From: Variovorax sp. PAMC 28711
Lineage (GTDB): Bacteria > Pseudomonadota > Gammaproteobacteria > Burkholderiales > Burkholderiaceae_C
Length of the DNA: 64,000 bases
Direction of reading: 5' to 3'
Assembly (NCBI RefSeq): GCF_001577265.1
Contig: NZ_CP014517.1
Span: 1,975,001 to 2,039,000 of the forward strand
A model generated the notes under the pieces. The model was not told the DNA's origin. It did not search any database and worked only from the letters and a program-made list of their open reading frames with translations. A program made the translations under genes and the position numbers. This document shows, one piece after another, positions 63,963 through 64,000 of the stretch; position 1 is the first letter of the stretch, and every line of letters begins with the position of its first letter.

Positions 63963-64000
63963 GGAAGACTCCTTGAAAGAAGGCCTTTATCGTCGGCGGC

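Overview
The window comes from a high-GC chromosome of the Burkholderiales, most likely the Comamonadaceae and close to Variovorax. The basis is the very strong G/C preference at third codon positions, the complete hut operon with a HutC regulator, a methionine synthase split into two genes, an S-adenosylhomocysteine (SAH) riboswitch, a GTP-type PEP carboxykinase, and YXWGXW and DUF2917-like proteins. No rRNA, tRNA, insertion sequence or CRISPR array was seen. Genes are tightly packed, and many neighbours overlap by ATGA or GTGA.

Layout. Positions 1-10483 (minus strand) hold most of a Tad/Flp pilus locus: a lytic transglycosylase, a secreted protein, the Flp pilin, TadG-like and TadE-like proteins, a second secreted protein, a second Flp-like pilin, CpaB, the CpaC secretin, a TadA ATPase with an N-terminal FHA domain, TadB, and TadC cut by the window edge. 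An ArsR-type regulator and a lipoprotein follow on the plus strand. Positions 11636-14774 encode a three-gene glycolipid/glycosyl transfer set (GtrA, GT2, GT-C). Then come metH part 2 behind an SAH riboswitch, a large nested inverted repeat, dinG, a PACE efflux pump with a divergent LysR regulator, and metH part 1.

Positions 22921-26363 look like an acquired island. It has a two-domain peptidoglycan hydrolase (M23-like plus GH19/lysozyme-like), an overlapping low-GC secreted gene that is a candidate immunity protein, and a decayed second copy of that candidate. Positions 26350-37015 form one histidine utilisation operon of about 10.7 kb: an ABC transporter, then hutC-hutH-hutU-hutD-hutI-hutF-hutG. 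Two HutC-type operator motifs lie in front of it. recQ, a double-AAA ATPase, threonine dehydratase, a 50-residue membrane protein and pckG follow. Next is a LysR regulator flanked by two genes that each carry the same AGGGTTNNCCCT box.

The most unusual part is 51133-55004 on the minus strand. A UGSC-family protein is read through an in-frame TGA. The codons TGA GGG TCC TGC give Sec-Gly-Ser-Cys, and a hairpin with GU in its loop follows the TGA. The gene sits between selB, the selenocysteine-specific elongation factor, and a 478-residue thioredoxin-fold protein. Simple gene calling would split it into two meaningless pieces. Downstream of selB are a YihY/BrkB membrane protein and a PhoD phosphatase. 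The right end holds two tandem phospholipase-D-type lipoproteins, a nucleoside-recognition (Gate) membrane protein, a flavin reductase, an EamA exporter, a glutaminase and several small conserved proteins.

All family assignments come from reading motifs by eye. No database search was run.
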